Source: Flavobacteriaceae bacterium UBA4022
Lineage (GTDB): Bacteria > Bacteroidota > Bacteroidia > Flavobacteriales > Flavobacteriaceae
Length of the DNA stretch: 64,000 nt
Assembly (NCBI GenBank): GCA_002384055.1
Contig: DGAU01000029.1
Span: forward strand, 78,052 to 142,051
Reading direction: 5' to 3'
Part shown: one piece after another, positions 8,064 to 15,527 of the stretch
How positions within the stretch are numbered: the stretch's first letter is position 1
Layout of the letters: the number at the start of each line of letters is the position of its first letter
Notes under the pieces: generated by a model
What the model was told of the DNA's origin: nothing
The model's input: the letters and a program-made list of their open reading frames with translations, nothing else
The model's database searches: none
Program-made: the position numbers and the translations under genes

Positions 8064-8372
8064 ATGAAACAATCTTTCCCAGACCTATTAGCATCACATC
8101 CCCTTATTTTGGTCGATTTTTATGCGACCTGGTGTGGCCCTTGCAAAACCTTAGGGCCCATTTTATCACAAGTCAAAGCTGAGCTTCAAGAGGAAATTAA
8201 GATCATAAAAATAGACGTCGATAAAAACCCGTCTATCGCAGCACAATACCAAGTTAAGGGGGTGCCGACCCTTATTGCCTTTAAGAAAGGACAAAATGTA
8301 TGGCGACAATCCGGCGTTTTACAAAAAGACGTGATCATTGGCCAAATTAAAGCGGCAGGGCGCTCTGTCTAA
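8064..8372 (+). CDS. trxA: Thioredoxin
   Basis: Small disulfide reductase reduced by TrxB, serving cytoplasmic enzymes such as ribonucleotide reductase and peroxiredoxins. The 102-residue protein has the canonical active site ATWCGPCKTLGP near residues 21-32 and the cis-proline segment VKGVPTLIAFKKG. There is no signal peptide, so it is cytoplasmic. The ATG at 8064 is chosen because it gives the standard N-terminus and lies just behind a consensus promoter. The stop codon overlaps the stop of the convergent TonB receptor gene by four bases. Confidence 0.95.
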   Translation: MKQSFPDLLASHPLILVDFYATWCGPCKTLGPILSQVKAELQEEIKIIKIDVDKNPSIAAQYQVKGVPTLIAFKKGQNVWRQSGVLQKDVIIGQIKAAGRSV

Positions 8373-10288
8373 AAACGCCAGGCAACATCAATCTTGAGGT
8401 TACGTCCTTGTGGCGTATAACCATATAAAGGTGCCGCTGCCCCATCCAGGATATTACTTAAGGTGATTGTAGCCCTTACTTGAGGCGTGAGCACCACTTG
8501 GTAAAGCAAGTCAATCCAGTGATACGATGGCAAGAAAACATCTCGCGCACTAAAACTCACTGTGTCATAATAACGGTCCAATCTCTTGCTGCTATAGAGC
8601 CATTGAAAGCGCAATTGCTCAGACGGATTGATTGTTATATCCAGGTCCGCACTCAGCTTGTGGCGTGGTATGCGCAAAAGGTTCTCTTCTGCAATAAAGG
8701 TATAGCCTGCGGACATCTTGATGGCTTCATTGAGCTGTAAGTCAAATTCACTTTCAAGTCCAGACACAGATCGGTCACCATCAGCATTACCATAAGCATA
8801 TTGATAAGTCTCGGGATCTAATAAGAGAAAATCCACACGCTGCTTTTCATTTCTCTTGAAATACACCGCCGACCAGCGAAAGCCTTTGTCCTGTGTTACC
8901 TCAAGCCCCAATTCCTGGGTATGGTCATGCTCTGGAAGCAAAGCGCTATTTCCATAAATGGGATCATATAACTGATATAACGCGGGAGCGATAAATGCGG
9001 TGCTTTTGGTGTAAAACACTTTAGCCTGCCCATTGTTGTAATTAAAACGATAGGACGGATTGATTTGATATACCCATTGCGGGCCATATAATTGGTGCCA
9101 ATGATGTCGGATGCCCGCTTGCAGCGCCATCCCTTTATCACTCTGCCAGTGCGCATTAAGATAGGGGTCAATAAAATAATAATTTGCGGTATTGGTCGCC
9201 AAACTTGTTGCCCATTCCCCTCCTATATTTGACTCTTCTACAGACATACTGGCGAATCCACCTTGGGTACCAATGACACCAGAGAGTTTCTTTCCAAAGT
9301 GATGGCTCAGATATTGATCGAAGTTGTACCCAATGCCTGTATAGCGCGTATCCTGATAAAATCGCACCGTTCTAATGGTCTTGTTCCATTGGTCATTAAA
9401 GGCATAAGTGCCCTTTTTATAGTCCCATTTAAAGTCACCTCCGGAGCGCAACTGTTGGGTTTTGCCCTTATGCGGGGCATCCTGATAATCAAAACCATCA
9501 AAATCATGATCAAAGACATCATATGACACGAATTGTCCCATAGAAATGTTTGGTTTTGGTCGGTAACGCAACGCGGTCTTGATGGTGCGCTGGATCACAA
9601 CATCCTGTTCGACCAAAGGCGTATCCGATTTTGGTATGATCGCTGACAAAGCACTATGACGTGATTGAGTCGCATCCAAACGAATTTGCCAATCCCCTTC
9701 GACTCCAGAAACAGCCATTTGTCTTGCGACCATAAGCCCCTCAAAAGGTGTTTTATTGGCCGTGCGATTGGTACCCAATTGATGTGACAACTCTGTGGTC
9801 CATCCCGCTTTAGTCGCCTTTTTGGTTATAATAGATATGACTGCTGTGGCCGCACCACTTCCATAAAGAACGCTCGCTGCCCCTTTGATGATTTCAATAG
9901 ATTCGATCTGTGAAAGCGGCAGCAGCCGCAAATCGAAGTCTGTCGCAATCTGTGACGGATCGCTGACCACAGCCCCATCGATGATGACCAGCACTTGTCG
10001 GTTACCGCCACCACGCACATACATACCAATATTTTGACCGGGATGTCCCGTACTGCCATTGAATTCAAATCCTGAGACGCGATTCAGTACTGAGGCTAGG
10101 GAAAACCCATTGAACAAACGCAACTCTTTTTGTGTTATCTGTACAGAAACTTGGCCACTATTACGGCGGTCTAATTTGACTTTTGTCGCAAGAAACACAG
10201 AATCTAACTGTTGCGTAACCGCTAGTGAATCCTGGGCAGCGATGAGGTGGGTAAAAAGTATACCAAACAATAACGCGGTATATTTCAT
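8369..10288 (-). CDS. BtuB-like TonB-dependent vitamin B12 receptor
   Basis: Outer-membrane gated channel, predicted to import cobalamin. I start it at the ATG at 10288, which gives the signal peptide MKYTALLFGILFTHLIAAQ and a 639-residue protein; the longer frame to 10417 would run into the riboswitch. The plug domain is seen at about 55-165 (NIGMYVRGGGNRQVLVIIDG, then IESIEIIKGAASVLYGSGA). A beta-barrel fills the rest and ends with WRF, the terminal aromatic expected of an outer-membrane protein. The cobalamin riboswitch directly upstream and the divergent btuFCD genes assign the substrate. Cobinamide or other corrinoids are possible alternatives. Confidence 0.9.
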   Translation of the reverse strand: MKYTALLFGILFTHLIAAQDSLAVTQQLDSVFLATKVKLDRRNSGQVSVQITQKELRLFNGFSLASVLNRVSGFEFNGSTGHPGQNIGMYVRGGGNRQVLVIIDGAVVSDPSQIATDFDLRLLPLSQIESIEIIKGAASVLYGSGAATAVISIITKKATKAGWTTELSHQLGTNRTANKTPFEGLMVARQMAVSGVEGDWQIRLDATQSRHSALSAIIPKSDTPLVEQDVVIQRTIKTALRYRPKPNISMGQFVSYDVFDHDFDGFDYQDAPHKGKTQQLRSGGDFKWDYKKGTYAFNDQWNKTIRTVRFYQDTRYTGIGYNFDQYLSHHFGKKLSGVIGTQGGFASMSVEESNIGGEWATSLATNTANYYFIDPYLNAHWQSDKGMALQAGIRHHWHQLYGPQWVYQINPSYRFNYNNGQAKVFYTKSTAFIAPALYQLYDPIYGNSALLPEHDHTQELGLEVTQDKGFRWSAVYFKRNEKQRVDFLLLDPETYQYAYGNADGDRSVSGLESEFDLQLNEAIKMSAGYTFIAEENLLRIPRHKLSADLDITINPSEQLRFQWLYSSKRLDRYYDTVSFSARDVFLPSYHWIDLLYQVVLTPQVRATITLSNILDGAAAPLYGYTPQGRNLKIDVAWRF

Positions 10289-10320
10289 AAAAATAGTATA
10301 CAGGCGTTTGGATACACTAA

Positions 10321-10350
10321 GCCATGGCAATGCCGCAGCAGCATATGGCC
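10321..10350 (-). promoter_or_regulatory. Hairpin in the receptor leader, possible riboswitch expression platform
   Basis: Between the riboswitch aptamer and the receptor start, GCCAT (10321-10325) can pair with ATGGC (10345-10349), with a nested GCAT/ATGC pairing inside. No U-run follows, so it is not a standard terminator. It lies 33 bases before the start codon and could control translation. Confidence 0.35.
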
Positions 10351-10384
10351 AAACCTTTATCCCGAAAGTTAGACAATATAAATG

Positions 10385-10540
10385 TTGCGGCAGGTCTCCT
10401 GGCTGACCCCTTACCACTCACCTTCCCGTGCAGTGCACAGTGGTTTTTGCTTGAGTAGACTCTATTACAGAGCGGGCTTACAGTTGCGGGTACAGCTCCG
10501 GATTTAAACCGGATTCCCTTTTCATTGTTTCGCAAAACGA
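10385..10540 (-). ncRNA. Cobalamin riboswitch
   Basis: Read on the minus strand, this leader has the conserved elements of the adenosylcobalamin riboswitch in order: GGGAATCCGG...AATCCGGAGCTGTACCCGC with CAACTGTAAG, a middle region with CCACTG and GGGAAGG, and the B12 box AGCCAGGAGACCTGCC at about 10389-10405. The B12 box is a full match to the consensus. The aptamer lies about 97 bases before the start codon of the TonB receptor and should lower its expression when cobalamin is plentiful. The 323-base gap 10289-10611 is otherwise the receptor leader and the spacer to btuF. Confidence 0.95.
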
Positions 10541-10558
10541 AAAAAACCGAAAACAGGT

Positions 10559-10566
10559 CAAAAATA
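10559..10566 (-). promoter_or_regulatory. -7 element for the riboswitch-receptor transcript
   Basis: On the minus strand TATTTTTG (complement of 10559-10566) matches TAnnTTTG and is placed so that transcription would begin a few bases ahead of the riboswitch aptamer. No TTG is found at the expected -33 distance. Confidence 0.4.
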
Positions 10567-10611
10567 CAGATTTAATCACCTCAGTGCTCATTATTTATTT
10601 TATTTTTGAGC

Positions 10612-11748
10612 ATGAATCATTGGGGTCTTTTTATCGTCATATTTTGCTGCCTATATAGCTGTAAATCACCTAACAAAGACATCAATACTTCATCAAATAG
10701 CAGGGTCTCTTCTATGCTTTATGCCACAGGTTTTGACCGCATTGACCATGAGTATTATACCGAACTCATCATTAATGAGCCTTGGCCTGGAAGCCAATCA
10801 CCACATCGCTATGCACTGCTCACCCAAGGCCAAACAATAAAGGACCCAGAAGCCTTTGATGCCGTGATTCAGATTCCTATTGAACATATTGTGGTGACCT
10901 CAACAACACATATTCCGGCACTTGAATTATTAGGGGTCAGCCATACCCTCATGGGCTTTCCGCATCTAGACTATATCTCATCACCAAAGACCCGGGAACG
11001 CATTAACCAAGGTGAGGTTCTTGAATTAGGACAAGCCCAGGCCCTGAATATGGAGTTACTCCTCCAAGCACAGCCCGATGCGTTAATTACTTTTGCCGTC
11101 AGTGGGGCGCAGTCAGATCTCATGCAACTGCGCGATAGTGGTATTCCTGTTTTATACAATACAGACTGGACCGAAACCCACCCACTTGGTAAGGCTGAGT
11201 GGATCAAGTTCTTCGGTGCTTTATACAATCAATCCGAACGGGCAGACAGCTTGTTTCAAAGGGTTGCCTCTAATTATTTAAAGGCCAAGCAGGATGCCGG
11301 GCAACAAAAATACGCCCCTAAAGTACTGAGCGGAGCACTTTACAAGGATGTTTGGTACCTCCCTGCAGGCGAGAGCTGGGCTGCAAAATTCATCAGCGAT
11401 GCTCATGGACAATATTTATTCGCAGAAACTGCAGGTGCCGGGAGTTTGCAACTCAGTATTGAAGAGGTCATCGCCAAGGGACAGCAGGCCGATGTATGGG
11501 TCGGCCCAGGACAATTTACGAGTTACCAAGAGCTGAAGGACGCCAATCAAGCCTACACCCTTTTTAATCCCTTTCAACAGCAAAAAATTTACTCATTTAG
11601 TCTGAGTAAAGGTCCGACAGGGGGTGTTTTGTATTTCGAAATGGCAGCCATGCGGCCCGATTTGGTATTGAAAGACCTTATTTCGATATTTCATCCTACA
11701 GCCCTTCCAGGTCATGAGCCCATTTACTTCAAACCCATTAAACCATGA
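10612..11748 (+). CDS. btuF: Cobalamin ABC transporter substrate-binding lipoprotein BtuF
   Basis: Periplasmic binding protein that delivers vitamin B12 to the BtuCD importer. The ATG at 10612 gives a 378-residue protein with a lipoprotein signal ending LYSC (Cys17). Two lobes of the helical-backbone binding-protein fold are visible: the first with HIVVTSTTHIPALELLGV and the second from about residue 205. The class is shared with iron-siderophore binding proteins, but the adjacent cobalamin riboswitch and the BtuB-like receptor point to B12. It is longer than E. coli BtuF (about 270 aa), as is usual in Bacteroidota. Its stop overlaps the btuC start by four bases. Confidence 0.88.
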   Translation: MNHWGLFIVIFCCLYSCKSPNKDINTSSNSRVSSMLYATGFDRIDHEYYTELIINEPWPGSQSPHRYALLTQGQTIKDPEAFDAVIQIPIEHIVVTSTTHIPALELLGVSHTLMGFPHLDYISSPKTRERINQGEVLELGQAQALNMELLLQAQPDALITFAVSGAQSDLMQLRDSGIPVLYNTDWTETHPLGKAEWIKFFGALYNQSERADSLFQRVASNYLKAKQDAGQQKYAPKVLSGALYKDVWYLPAGESWAAKFISDAHGQYLFAETAGAGSLQLSIEEVIAKGQQADVWVGPGQFTSYQELKDANQAYTLFNPFQQQKIYSFSLSKGPTGGVLYFEMAAMRPDLVLKDLISIFHPTALPGHEPIYFKPIKP

Positions 11749-12776
11749 TCCAAAAGGGACTTAAGTACCATCACCTTATACTGCCATTGATCCTACTCCC
11801 TGTGGTCATGCTGGTGAACGTATGCCTGGGTTCTGTCTATATTCCTTTCAAAACAGTGCTCGGCGCTCTTGTGGGCTTCACCACAGAAGAAGATTCATGG
11901 ACCTATATCATTCATTATTATCGCTTACCAAAAGCCATTACCGGCATCATTGCTGGAGGTGGTTTGGCTATATCGGGTCTTCTCATGCAAACCCTTTTTC
12001 GCAATCCTCTTGCCGGCCCTTTTGTTTTGGGAATCAGCAGCGGAGCAAGCCTTGGTGTGGCGTTGGTGATTTTGGGTTCTACTGCTGTTGGTGGTGTTTT
12101 TGGCCAATGGATGGCCCAACCTTGGGGCCTGGTCTTTGCCTCAGGACTGGGTAGTTTCGCAGTTTTATTGGCTGTAGTGAGTGCCTCTGTTAAAATAAAG
12201 GACACCATGACCCTACTCATTATTGGGCTTATGTTTGGCAGCTTGAGCAGTGCCCTTGTTGGGGTCTTGAGCTACTTTAGTACTGCCCAAAAACTGCAAC
12301 AATTTGTTTTCTGGTCGTTTGGTAGCTTAGGCAGTTTGTCTTGGGAATCGGTCTTGATTTTGACGATTTGTTGTGCCCTTGGACTGGCGGTTGCTGTGGG
12401 TTCAATCAAATCAATGAATGCGCTCCTTTTAGGCCCTAAATATGCAGAAAGCATGGGTGTCTCTATAAAACGCACCACCTTAATGCTGGTTATAGCCACA
12501 AGTATTTTAGCGGGGAGCATTACCGCCTTTACTGGGCCTATTGCATTTATTGGCCTTGCCGTTCCGCATATTGTTCGGCAATTCATCGCTACCGCGGACC
12601 ACCGTTTTATGATCCCTGCCGTCTTTTTGTGGGGCAGCATCATTCTCTTGTGCTGTGATGCTATCGCACAAGTCCCCTTCCATTCCATCACCCTGCCCAT
12701 CAACGCGATCACCTCCCTTATTGGTGCTCCTGTTGTCATTTGGCTTTTATGGCGGAAAAAAAACCTCCTGTTCTGA
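11745..12776 (+). CDS. btuC: Cobalamin ABC transporter permease BtuC
   Basis: Inner-membrane permease of the FecCD/BtuC family, 343 residues with about nine or ten hydrophobic segments. The family motif GLLMQTLFRNPLAGP, followed by LGISSGASLG, is present near residues 82-108. The cytoplasmic coupling region and the C-terminal segment FTGPIAFIGLAVPHIVRQ are also typical. It overlaps btuF by four bases and is followed by btuD after one base, so the three genes form one transcription unit. Confidence 0.93.
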   Translation: MIQKGLKYHHLILPLILLPVVMLVNVCLGSVYIPFKTVLGALVGFTTEEDSWTYIIHYYRLPKAITGIIAGGGLAISGLLMQTLFRNPLAGPFVLGISSGASLGVALVILGSTAVGGVFGQWMAQPWGLVFASGLGSFAVLLAVVSASVKIKDTMTLLIIGLMFGSLSSALVGVLSYFSTAQKLQQFVFWSFGSLGSLSWESVLILTICCALGLAVAVGSIKSMNALLLGPKYAESMGVSIKRTTLMLVIATSILAGSITAFTGPIAFIGLAVPHIVRQFIATADHRFMIPAVFLWGSIILLCCDAIAQVPFHSITLPINAITSLIGAPVVIWLLWRKKNLLF

Positions 12777-12777
12777 T

Positions 12778-13548
12778 ATGATTATAGTTCGTGATTTATC
12801 TATTGGATATGGTTTTGGTACTGGTCAGGTTACCCTGTCACAGATCAGGGATTTTAGCCTGGAGTCTGGTTCCTTGACCGCACTAATTGGCCCCAACGGT
12901 GTCGGAAAATCGACCCTTCTCCAAACCCTTAGCGGGAGCTTAAAACCCCTTAATGGACAAATCAAAATAGGGCATCATGATCTGGCGCAGATGGCCCCTG
13001 AACTCCGGGCAAAGTCTCTGAGTTTGGTGCTGACAAAAAGCGATCATTCACGCCAATTGACCGTGGCAGAATTTGTGAGCTTAGGCCGCCTGCCTTACGC
13101 CAATTGGATTGGGGCGCTCAACCTGCAAGACCAAGAGATCATTCAAAGCGCCATTATAGCGACAGATCTCAGTGCTTTGCAAGGCAAAAAATGTTCTGAC
13201 ATTAGCGATGGCGAAATGCAACGGGTAGCAATTGCGCGCGCACTGGCGCAAGACACTTCTGTGATTTTGCTGGACGAACCCACGACTCATTTGGACTTAC
13301 ACCACAAAGCATTGGTGTTGAAACTGCTAAAGGATCTTTCTAGCAAGCACCACAAAACAGTTCTCTATGCCACGCACGACATAGAGTTGGCACTGGATAC
13401 CGTCGATCAAATTTTGTTGATGACCGCCACAGATACAAAATTGGCCACACCTGAGATACTCATGACCAACGGCGATCTAAATAATTTATTTCCTCAAGAA
13501 CATGTTCATTTCGATCCAAAGTCAAGACGATTTTCAATGAGGGAATGA
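12778..13548 (+). CDS. btuD: Cobalamin ABC transporter ATPase BtuD
   Basis: Cytoplasmic ATPase that powers the BtuC permease. The start is the ATG at 12778, one base after the btuC stop; an in-frame extension upstream lies inside btuC and is rejected. In the 256-residue protein the Walker A motif is GPNGVGKST (residues 38-46), the signature is ISDGEMQ (142-148, a D in place of the second G of LSGGQ, common in this subfamily), and Walker B is ILLDEP with D166-E167. It completes the btuFCD operon. Confidence 0.93.
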   Translation: MIIVRDLSIGYGFGTGQVTLSQIRDFSLESGSLTALIGPNGVGKSTLLQTLSGSLKPLNGQIKIGHHDLAQMAPELRAKSLSLVLTKSDHSRQLTVAEFVSLGRLPYANWIGALNLQDQEIIQSAIIATDLSALQGKKCSDISDGEMQRVAIARALAQDTSVILLDEPTTHLDLHHKALVLKLLKDLSSKHHKTVLYATHDIELALDTVDQILLMTATDTKLATPEILMTNGDLNNLFPQEHVHFDPKSRRFSMRE

Positions 13549-13575
13549 TTATATTTACCTTTATAACCTACTTCT

Positions 13576-14883
13576 ATGAATGAAATGAATTTGGCCATCA
13601 CTCTAGTCCTTGGGCTTGGTGCATTTTTTTTGGGCCGCTATCTAGCACAGCTCAAACAAAAAGGCACAAGCGCCATCCTAGAAGCACAAGTGGCTCAAGA
13701 ACGCGCCACTAATCAGCAAAAATCGCAAGCCCTAGAGGTCCTTCAGTCCGAAAAAGAACGCCTTAGCCAAGATTTGATTAGATCTCAGTCTCAGGGAGAA
13801 CACCTGACGGCCAAATTAAACGATCAAAAAAAGGAGTTAGAAAATATTCAAGAACGCTTTACCAGCGAATTTGAAAATTTGGCACAAAAAATCCTTGAAG
13901 CCAAAAGCGAAAAATTTACCAAACAAAACCAAGAAAACCTCAATCTTGTCCTCAAGCCGCTTCAAGAGAAGATTGAGCAGTTTGAAAAGCGCGTCGAATC
14001 TACCCACAAAGACAATATAGACTACCATGCTTCGTTAAGGCAGCAAATCATTGGCCTGACACAGCTCAACGAACAAATGAGTCGGGAAGCCACTAATCTA
14101 ACCAAAGCCCTTAAAGGGGACAGTAAGCTTCAAGGAAACTGGGGTGAATTGGTCTTAGAGCGGGTATTGGAAAAAAGCGGCTTAGAGAAGGACCGTGAAT
14201 ATTATGTGCAACAAAGCTTTACCAATGAACACGGCCAGCGATTACTGCCCGATGTCGTCTTGCATCTGCCTGAGGGCAAAAAGATGATCATTGATTCGAA
14301 AGTCTCCCTAACCGCCTATGAGCGTTTTGTTAATGCCGAAGATGAAGTGGAACAATTGAAGCAGCTCAAAGAGCATGTTGGCTCGTTAAAAAAACATGTC
14401 GATCAGCTCAGCGCCAAGAACTATCACGATTTATATGATATAGAGAGCCCCGATTTTGTACTACTCTTTGTGCCTATCGAACCTGCCTTTGCTGTAGCCC
14501 TAAATCAAGACAACTCTCTCTATACAGCGGCTTTTGAAAAAAACATTGTTATAGTCACCCCTACGACCCTTCTAGCGACCTTGCGCACCATTGACAGCAT
14601 GTGGTCCAACGAAAAACAACAACAAAATGCTTTGGAAATAGCCACCCATGCAGGGCGACTTTATGATGCTTTTGTCCGCCTGAGTGAAGATTTATTGAAA
14701 GTTGGAGAACAAATGGATCGTGCTAAGGGCACTTATGCCGATGCCATGAATAAGCTGACGGACGGAAAAGGTAATTTGGTGGGACGCGTAGAACGATTGA
14801 AGAAATTAGGCGCCAAGGCCAGCAAGCAACAAAACGATAAGTTACTCAAACGCGCCTCGGATACTGATCTTCTTGATCAATAA
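13576..14883 (+). CDS. rmuC: DNA recombination protein RmuC
   Basis: RmuC family protein, associated in E. coli with limiting inversions between short inverted repeats, probably as a nuclease. The 435-residue protein has one N-terminal hydrophobic segment (residues 5-23), a long coiled coil rich in Gln, Glu and Lys to about residue 180, and the conserved globular domain with LQGNWGELVLERVLEKSGL. The nuclease-like motif PDVVLHLPEG...MIIDSKVSL carries the Asp and Asp-x-Lys of a PD-(D/E)xK fold. It lies 27 bases after btuD on the same strand but has no functional link to it. Confidence 0.93.
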   Translation: MNEMNLAITLVLGLGAFFLGRYLAQLKQKGTSAILEAQVAQERATNQQKSQALEVLQSEKERLSQDLIRSQSQGEHLTAKLNDQKKELENIQERFTSEFENLAQKILEAKSEKFTKQNQENLNLVLKPLQEKIEQFEKRVESTHKDNIDYHASLRQQIIGLTQLNEQMSREATNLTKALKGDSKLQGNWGELVLERVLEKSGLEKDREYYVQQSFTNEHGQRLLPDVVLHLPEGKKMIIDSKVSLTAYERFVNAEDEVEQLKQLKEHVGSLKKHVDQLSAKNYHDLYDIESPDFVLLFVPIEPAFAVALNQDNSLYTAAFEKNIVIVTPTTLLATLRTIDSMWSNEKQQQNALEIATHAGRLYDAFVRLSEDLLKVGEQMDRAKGTYADAMNKLTDGKGNLVGRVERLKKLGAKASKQQNDKLLKRASDTDLLDQ

Positions 14884-14928
14884 ACCCGGGGGGTTGGTCA
14901 TCTTGAATCTGTATAAGATCGTTAGGCC

Positions 14929-15516
14929 TTAGCGTTTGGCTACTTTAATGACCACAGACTGCTCATTGTGGTGTAAGACCACAATATAAACGCCTGAAGC
15001 ATAACCATTCATCTCTATTGCACCAGACGTACCCACTAAAGCACCAGAGTGCTGCTGCACCCCAAGAATGTTAAAAACCTCGAAAGAAGTCAATGTGAGT
15101 AACGACTGTATCATGATTTTTCCGGTGGTTTGATCCATGTAAGTCGTGACATTCTTCTGGAATTTATCTTCTATAGAAAGGCCTTGTTCTACAGTGATGA
15201 CACCGAACATACTTGAAGAATGTGGTGTGCAATGATATCCATTAGTACCCACCTGGTTAAATGTATACGAAAAGGTGGATCCTAAGCCCCCAATAATGCC
15301 ACTGTCGAAAGATTCTTGTGCGTCACCATCACTTGTCACGGAATGGTTTAAAGCATCCGTCCAGGTCCACTCTACGGTATCTCCAGCTTCTATGGTTAAT
15401 GAGGCTGCCGACCCGTTGATGCCAATGGCCCAATCCAGAGCATAGGTTTGTTGTGCAATAGCGCTAGAACTGAAGCCTAAGACAGCGATGACAATAACTT
15501 GAATGACATTTTTCAT
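14929..15516 (-). CDS. Surface-sorted cupredoxin with T9SS tail
   Basis: A 195-residue secreted blue-copper-type protein. After a signal peptide (to AIAQQ, residue 22) there is a plastocyanin-like domain with the four type 1 copper ligands His58, Cys96, His99 and Met103 in the segments LNHSVTSDG and YHCTPHSSSMFG. Residues from about 115 form a type IX secretion sorting domain, including SFEVFNILGVQ and a final GVYIVVLHHNEQSVVIKVAKR-like strand pair. So a periplasmic-type electron carrier appears to be exported to the cell surface or medium. The gene is 11 bases downstream of carB on the same strand. The electron partner is unknown. Confidence 0.85.
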   Translation of the reverse strand: MKNVIQVIVIAVLGFSSSAIAQQTYALDWAIGINGSAASLTIEAGDTVEWTWTDALNHSVTSDGDAQESFDSGIIGGLGSTFSYTFNQVGTNGYHCTPHSSSMFGVITVEQGLSIEDKFQKNVTTYMDQTTGKIMIQSLLTLTSFEVFNILGVQQHSGALVGTSGAIEMNGYASGVYIVVLHHNEQSVVIKVAKR

Positions 15517-15527
15517 AATTGATGGTA

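Noticed and set aside
7922..8182. 86-residue frame ahead of trxA
   Set aside because: It is in another frame, overlaps trxA and shows no family features.
10289..10417. Upstream extension of the TonB receptor frame
   Set aside because: It runs into the cobalamin riboswitch and lacks a signal peptide at its start; the ATG at 10288 gives a normal signal peptide.
10601..10608. TATTTTTG as a promoter for btuF
   Set aside because: It ends three bases before the btuF start, too close for a transcript with any leader, and no -33 box is present.
12655..12777. Upstream extension of btuD
   Set aside because: It lies inside btuC in another frame; the ATG at 12778 gives the standard ATPase N-terminus.
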